A stretch of DNA of 64,000 nucleotides from Xanthobacteraceae bacterium (GTDB lineage Bacteria; Pseudomonadota; Alphaproteobacteria; Rhizobiales; Xanthobacteraceae): NCBI GenBank assembly GCA_022844485.1, contig JALHLQ010000011.1, forward strand, positions 1 to 64,000, in the 5' to 3' direction. Every line of letters starts with the position of its first letter. Position 1 is the first letter of the stretch. The position numbers were made by a program, and so were the translations under genes. The notes under the pieces were generated by a model. The model had not been told where the DNA came from. It did not search any database and saw only the letters and a program-made list of their open reading frames with translations. Below are positions 60,205 to 64,000 of the stretch, piece after piece.

Positions 60205-61338
60205 TCAGATCACGTAGGACTTCAGCGGCGGATAGCCATTGAAGCCGACCGACGAGTAGGTCGTCGTATAGGCGCCGGTCGCCTCGATCAGCACCTTATC
60301 CCCGATCGCAAGCGAGATCGGCAGCGGATAGGGGTTCTTCTCGTACAACACGTCCACCGAGTCGCAGGTGGGTCCGGCGATGATGCAGGGCGTCATCTCG
60401 TCCCGATCGCGAGAGGTGCGGATCGGGTAGCGGATCGACTCGTCGATCGTTTCGGCGAGCCCGTGGAACTTGCCGATATCGAGATAGACCCAACGCACTT
60501 CGTCTTCCGGCGAGCGCTTGGCGATCAGCACCACCTCGGCCTCGATCACGCCGGCATTGCCGACAAGCCCGCGGCCCGGTTCGATGATCGTCTCCGGCAC
60601 GGCATTGCCGAAATGCTTGCGCAGCGCACGGAAGATCGCCTTGCCGTAGGACTCGAGCTTCGGAGTCTTACGCATGTATTTCGCCGGGAAGCCGCCGCCG
60701 AGATTGACCATCGACAGCGCAATTCCGCGCTCCGCGCAAGCGCGGAAGACCGAGGCCGTGGAGGCGAGCGCACGGTCCCAAGCCTCGACATTATGCTGCT
60801 GCGACCCGACGTGAAAGGAGATGCCGTGCGCCACGAGCCCGAGGCGATGGGCGAGTTCGAGAATGTCGGGCGCGTAATCCGGCTCGCAACCGAATTTGCG
60901 CGAAAGCGGCCATTCGGAACCCGAGCCGTCGCAATGGATGCGGCAGATCACGCGGGAGCCGGGTGCGGCGCGCGCAACCTTCTCCACTTCCGCTTCGCAG
61001 TCGACCGCAAACAGCGTCACGCCGAGCGCGAATGCGGCCGCGATCTCGCTCTCCTTCTTGATCGTGTTGCCGTAGGAAATCCGATCCGGCGTGCAGCCGG
61101 TGGCCAGCACGTCCTTCGTCTCGGTTACTGACGCGACGTCGAAGGAGGAGCCGAGATCGGCGAGCAGCTTCAGGATCGCCGGATCGGGGTTGGCCTTGAC
61201 GGCATAGAAAACGCGCGTGTCCGGCAGCGTCCTCGCAAAGGCCTGGTAATTGTCCCGGACGACGTCGAGATCGATCACGAGGCAGGGTCCCTCGTCGCAG
61301 CGCTTCTTCAAGAAATCGCGGATGCGTGCGGTCATCTC
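60205..61338 (-). CDS. Ornithine/lysine/diaminopimelate-type decarboxylase (fold III, ODC)
   Basis: A 377-residue fold-type III PLP decarboxylase, probably ornithine decarboxylase making putrescine. The Schiff-base lysine is K47 in FYAVKANPDP; VGSQQHNVEAW, VNLGGGFPAKY, EPGRGLVGNAG and the active-site Cys in IIAGPTCDSVDVL are present. The eukaryotic-like short form is standard in alphaproteobacteria; lysine may also be used. The ORF-track start (61488) lies in the leader; ATG 61338 (MTARIRDF) with GGGAGATGCGG upstream is chosen, with 61350 and 61356 as alternatives. Confidence 0.9.
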   Translation of the reverse strand, partial: EMTARIRDFLKKRCDEGPCLVIDLDVVRDNYQAFARTLPDTRVFYAVKANPDPAILKLLADLGSSFDVASVTETKDVLATGCTPDRISYGNTIKKESEIAAAFALGVTLFAVDCEAEVEKVARAAPGSRVICRIHCDGSGSEWPLSRKFGCEPDYAPDILELAHRLGLVAHGISFHVGSQQHNVEAWDRALASTASVFRACAERGIALSMVNLGGGFPAKYMRKTPKLESYGKAIFRALRKHFGNAVPETIIEPGRGLVGNAGVIEAEVVLIAKRSPEDEVRWVYLDIGKFHGLAETIDESIRYPIRTSRDRDEMTPCIIAGPTCDSVDVLYEKNPYPLPISLAIGDKVLIEATGAYTTTYSSVGFNGYPPLKSYVI

Positions 61339-61499
61339 CGCATCTCCCATTTGCATCACGGCCTCTCGGCCGAGTTGATGAACCAACAGGCGCCGCGCAC
61401 GCACACGGCAAGAACGCGCCGCGAGAGTGACGTCACCTGACTGATGCCTTGGTCCGGATGGGAAATATCCCGTCCGCACGCCCGGCAAAGAAGGACAAG

Positions 61500-61700
61500 C
61501 CTCTTCGGTTACGCGGCAACCCGCAGTACCAAAAAAGCCCGCTCCGTCGTTGCTTTAAGCCGCGTCGCCCGTTGAGAACGGGCTTTGCCGGTTCGCCTCC
61601 GGCTGCCGGTCGCGGGTGCAAGAAAGGCAGATCCCTTTCTTAGGCGGCTGTCCGGCCTCTTGTCCGGATGCCCACCGACCGACACACGGCCACAGGCACG
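61500..61700 (-). promoter_or_regulatory. Attenuator-like leader of the decarboxylase gene, speF-type candidate
   Basis: Read on the minus strand: a hairpin AAGAAAGGGATCTGCCTTTCTT, then GCACCCGCGACCGGCAGCCGGAGGCG. Two mutually exclusive stems follow: GCCCGTT/AACGGGC (61567-61573 with 61577-61583) and AAAGCCCG/CGGGCTTTTTT (61579-61586 with 61531-61541). The second ends in a T6 run and is a terminator. Alphaproteobacterial ODC genes are known to carry a structured speF leader; membership is not verified here. Intergenic length of about 470 nt supports a long leader. Confidence 0.6.
61531..61586 (-). terminator. Conditional terminator in the decarboxylase leader
   Basis: On the minus strand AAAGCCCG pairs with CGGGCTTT, followed by more T (TTTTTT in total). 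The 5' arm is shared with the competing hairpin GCCCGTT-CTC-AACGGGC. It is about 190 nt upstream of the decarboxylase start. Confidence 0.55.
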
Positions 61701-61813
61701 TGCGAAATTGGGCAATCGTCAAATAAGTCATTCGAGCCGGTCATGCAAGAGCGCCGGACACGGACACCGAATTCTAAACCGTTTCTTAAGATGTCGAGCC
61801 GAAACGCGACGCC

Positions 61814-62077
61814 TCAGGGGCGCGTCGTAAACGGTTCGACCCGCTTGGCGGCGCGAATGAATGCCCCCATGATGACGATGCCGGCTGCGAAGAAGATCGC
61901 TTGCAGTGCCAGCGTCCCGTATTCGCCGAGACCAAGTTGGCTGCCAAAAGCCCAACCGCCCGCATAGGCGGCGCCGAAGACTTCCGCGCCGATGAGAACG
62001 GCGGCGGACATCACGGTCAGCACGTTGGACCAGAGGACGCGGCGGGGGGCCAGGGGTTTTTCAATCGGCTCTTTCAT
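61814..62077 (-). CDS. Uncharacterised two-helix membrane protein
   Basis: An 87-residue protein MKEPIEKPLAPRRVLWSNVLTVMSAAVLIGAEVFGAAYAGGWAFGSQLGLGEYGTLALQAIFFAAGIVIMGAFIRAAKRVEPF. Two membrane segments (about 17-41 and 53-74) are joined by a glycine-rich loop. Small proteins of this type are common in Bradyrhizobium relatives, with no known function. The start MKEP is chosen over the track start at 62110. Confidence 0.7.
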   Translation of the reverse strand: MKEPIEKPLAPRRVLWSNVLTVMSAAVLIGAEVFGAAYAGGWAFGSQLGLGEYGTLALQAIFFAAGIVIMGAFIRAAKRVEPFTTRP

Positions 62078-62170
62078 GGGCGCGGAATGTCCTCGAATTT
62101 CGCCTCGCAATCAAGCGCCATAGGGCTATAACCGCGGTCGCAAAGCCCCTCGGCCAAGACAAGCGCTCCG

Positions 62171-63766
62171 ATGGATTTTCACACCTATGGACACCGCCGC
62201 GGCGTGGTCGCCGCGCCGCACGCGGAAGCCACCGAAGCCGGCTATCACATTCTCGGCGAGGGCGGGAATGCGCTCGAAGCGATGGTGGCCATGGCCGCGA
62301 CGATCGCAGCCGTCTATCCGCATATGAACCATATCGGCGGCGACGGCTTCTGGCTGTATCGCGAACGCTCGGGCCGCGTGCGCGCCATCATGGGTGCCGG
62401 TCCCGCAGGCAGCCGCGCCACGCCCTCGCTCTATCGGGAAGCCGGATACGACGCGATCCCCGCGCGCGGACCGCTTGCCGCGCTGACGGTTCCGGGCGCG
62501 GTCGGCGGATGGATGCTCGCGCTCGAAGCGGCCAAGGCGCTCGGGGGGCGCATGCCGCTCGATGTGCTCTTCAGTTGGGCTATCCGCGCAGCGCGCGACG
62601 GCTATACCGTGACGCGCAGCCAGGCGGGTCTCACGGCAGAGAAGATGCCGGAGATGAGAGATGCGACCGGCTTCGCCGAGACATTTCTCGTCGACGGCAA
62701 GGCGCCTGCGTCCGGTACGCGGCTGAAGCAGGCTGCACTCGCCGCTACGCTCGATCATCTGGCGAATGCGGGTCTCGACGACTTCTATCGAGGCGATATC
62801 GGACGCGAGATCGCTGCGGACCTGGAGCGGATCGGCAGCCCGGTGACGCGCGCCGACCTGGAACGCTATTGCGGCATCGTCGCAGAACCGCTGACGGCAG
62901 CCTTGCGCAGCGGCGCGATCTTCAATACGCCCCCGCCGACCCAAGGGCTTGCTTCGCTCATGATCCTCGCGCTGTTCGATCGGTTCGGCGTGAGGGAGGC
63001 CGAAAGCTTCGATCATGTGCACGGCATCGTCGAGGCCACGAAACGGGCCTTCCGTGTGCGCGATGCTTACGTGAGCGATCCGGAGCGGTTGCCGCATGCG
63101 CCCGACCGCTATCTCGATTCCAAGTTCCTCGACGCGGAAGTGGCCAAGGTCGACATGCGAAAGGCCGCGCCATGGCCGCCGAGACAGGGGCAGGGCGACA
63201 CGATCTGGATGGGGGCTGCGGACAATTCCGGTCTCGCCGTATCCTACATCCAGTCGATCTATTGGGAATTCGGCTCCGGATGCGTGCTGCCGAAAATCGG
63301 CATCCTGATGCAGAACCGCGGCGCGAGCTTCTCGCTCGATCCAAGGGCGCTCAATCCGCTGCAGCCCGGGCGGCGGCCGTTTCACACGCTCAATCCGGCG
63401 CTAGCTGTCTTGCACGACGGCCGGGTGATTGCTTACGGCGCCATGGGCGGCGACGGTCAGCCGCAAACGCAGGCCGCGATCTTCACGCGTCATGTGCATT
63501 TTCGCCAGCGGCTGGGAGAGGCGATCGACCGGCCGCGCTGGCTGCTCGGGCGGACATGGGGCTCGCCGCATACAAATCTGCGGATGGAAGCGCGGTTTGG
63601 CTCGGCGGTGTTGGACCGGTTACGAACCGCAGGACACGATGTCGAGGTCGTCTCGGAGGATTATTCAGACACGATGGGCCATGCCGGCGCGGTCGTCATG
63701 CATCCAGACGGCTCGTTCGAAGGCGCGCATGATCCGCGGGCGGACGGCGGGGCGAGGGGCGTCTGA
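62171..63766 (+). CDS. Gamma-glutamyltransferase family protein
   Basis: A 531-residue Ntn-hydrolase precursor. VVAAPHAEATEAGYHILGEGGNALEAMVAMAATIAAVYPHMNHIGGDGFWLYRE and the cleavage/nucleophile threonine in GQGDTIWMGAADNSGLAVSYIQSIYWEFGSG are family marks. AVLHDGRVIAYGAMGGDGQPQTQAAIFTRHV follows. The usual H/TTHxSVVD sequence at the nucleophile is changed to DTIWMGAAD, as in acylase-like or oxamate amidohydrolase-like members, so glutathione may not be the substrate. There is no signal peptide, which suggests a cytoplasmic amidohydrolase. Confidence 0.88.
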   Translation: MDFHTYGHRRGVVAAPHAEATEAGYHILGEGGNALEAMVAMAATIAAVYPHMNHIGGDGFWLYRERSGRVRAIMGAGPAGSRATPSLYREAGYDAIPARGPLAALTVPGAVGGWMLALEAAKALGGRMPLDVLFSWAIRAARDGYTVTRSQAGLTAEKMPEMRDATGFAETFLVDGKAPASGTRLKQAALAATLDHLANAGLDDFYRGDIGREIAADLERIGSPVTRADLERYCGIVAEPLTAALRSGAIFNTPPPTQGLASLMILALFDRFGVREAESFDHVHGIVEATKRAFRVRDAYVSDPERLPHAPDRYLDSKFLDAEVAKVDMRKAAPWPPRQGQGDTIWMGAADNSGLAVSYIQSIYWEFGSGCVLPKIGILMQNRGASFSLDPRALNPLQPGRRPFHTLNPALAVLHDGRVIAYGAMGGDGQPQTQAAIFTRHVHFRQRLGEAIDRPRWLLGRTWGSPHTNLRMEARFGSAVLDRLRTAGHDVEVVSEDYSDTMGHAGAVVMHPDGSFEGAHDPRADGGARGV

Positions 63767-63833
63767 CGCGCGAATGTGGTCGCCCGGGCCGCGCGGTGTG
63801 CAATGAATCCGTTCCCCGGCCGAAGCGAGCGCC

Positions 63834-64000
63834 GTAGGGTGGGCTTCGCCGCGCGAAGCCCACGTCTTGTGCTTGCGTGGGCGCGCGCCTTCGGCGCTTC
63901 GCCCACCCTACCGAATCTCGATCGTGCGAATGTCAATCGTAGGGTGGGCTTCGCCGCGTGAAGCCCACGTCTTCTGCTTGCGTGGGCGCGCGCCTTCGGC
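63834..64000. repeat. Two tandem intergenic palindromes (GTAGGGTGGG family), second cut by window end
   Basis: Copy one (63834-63911) is GTAGGGTGGGCTTCGCCGCGCGAAGCCCACG...GCTTCGCCCACCCTAC, a full palindrome with an inner hairpin. Copy two begins at 63939, 28 nt later, and is nearly identical up to the window end. A diverged member lies at 24135. Confidence 0.85.

Noticed and set aside
59073-60242. 389-residue plus-strand ORF in another frame of the same region
   Set aside because: Ser/Arg/Ala low-complexity frame produced by the repeat; the real frame has a signal peptide and ribosome site.

Overview
The window is about 64 kb of GC-rich chromosome from an alphaproteobacterium, most likely Hyphomicrobiales of the Xanthobacteraceae/Nitrobacteraceae type. 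The evidence is an alphaproteobacterial 23S-5S end and initiator tRNA, a split UPF0718 permease pair, chrB-type leader RNAs, many TRAP/TctC/ABC uptake systems, and the palindromic intergenic repeats usual in that group. There is no prophage, CRISPR array or plasmid function. The only complete mobile element is one IS5-family (IS427-group) insertion sequence.

Layout: 1-690 is the 3' end of an rRNA operon (23S, 5S, terminator). 832-4057 is a compact ba3-like cytochrome oxidase operon (subunits IIa, II, I and a membrane-anchored dihaem cytochrome c). 4.1-6.7 kb, on the minus strand, holds dgoK-dgoA and a TctC-type binding protein. 6.8-15.2 kb is mixed housekeeping: an APC permease, an exported methyltransferase-like protein, a CHAD protein, tRNA-fMet, DUF72, a frameshifted RidA, CrcB, a KDPG-type aldolase, DUF533 and two UPF0718 permeases. 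The IS element (15.25-16.1 kb) sits exactly in the stop codon of a KDG-kinase-like gene. 17-31 kb carries DsrE, DMT, an aminotransferase, a sugar-acid dehydratase, an orphan ABC binding protein, a DctPQM TRAP operon with a PEP-mutase/isocitrate-lyase-family enzyme and a GNAT, two sugar-acid-type dehydrogenases and map. 31-33.8 kb contains radC, an orphan HicB, a stretch of gene debris, and a chrB-like leader RNA placed in front of a 9-codon ORF and a TauE/SafE permease.

34.6-42.5 kb contains a hydroxyacid dehydrogenase, a complete MalK/UgpC-type sugar ABC importer, an ICMT-like methyltransferase, a DMT exporter and an SDR. 42.68-44.93 kb is a leader RNA-chrB-chrA chromate-resistance operon. 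45-48.3 kb is a NitT/TauT-type ABC system, split by an opposing small membrane-protein gene that has a perfect FNR/FixK box. 48.5-52.9 kb has a creatininase-family protein, an RLAN/ATP-grasp ligase coupled to a GNAT, and a TAXI binding protein with DUF1850 but no TRAP permease. 53-58 kb is a zinc region: a Zur box, a small membrane ORF, znuC-znuB-znuA, a COG0523/CobW GTPase and a WD40 protein. The end has a repeat-rich envelope protein, an ornithine/lysine decarboxylase behind an attenuator-like (speF-type) leader, a small membrane protein, a gamma-glutamyltransferase and intergenic repeats.

The dominant themes are scavenging and oxidation of sugar acids and organic acids through De Ley-Doudoroff/Entner-Doudoroff enzymes, and metal or oxyanion homeostasis. 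The most interesting non-coding signals are the two chrB-like pseudoknotted leaders, the Zur and FixK boxes, and the decarboxylase attenuator. All functions are assigned by reading translations and motifs; no database search was run.
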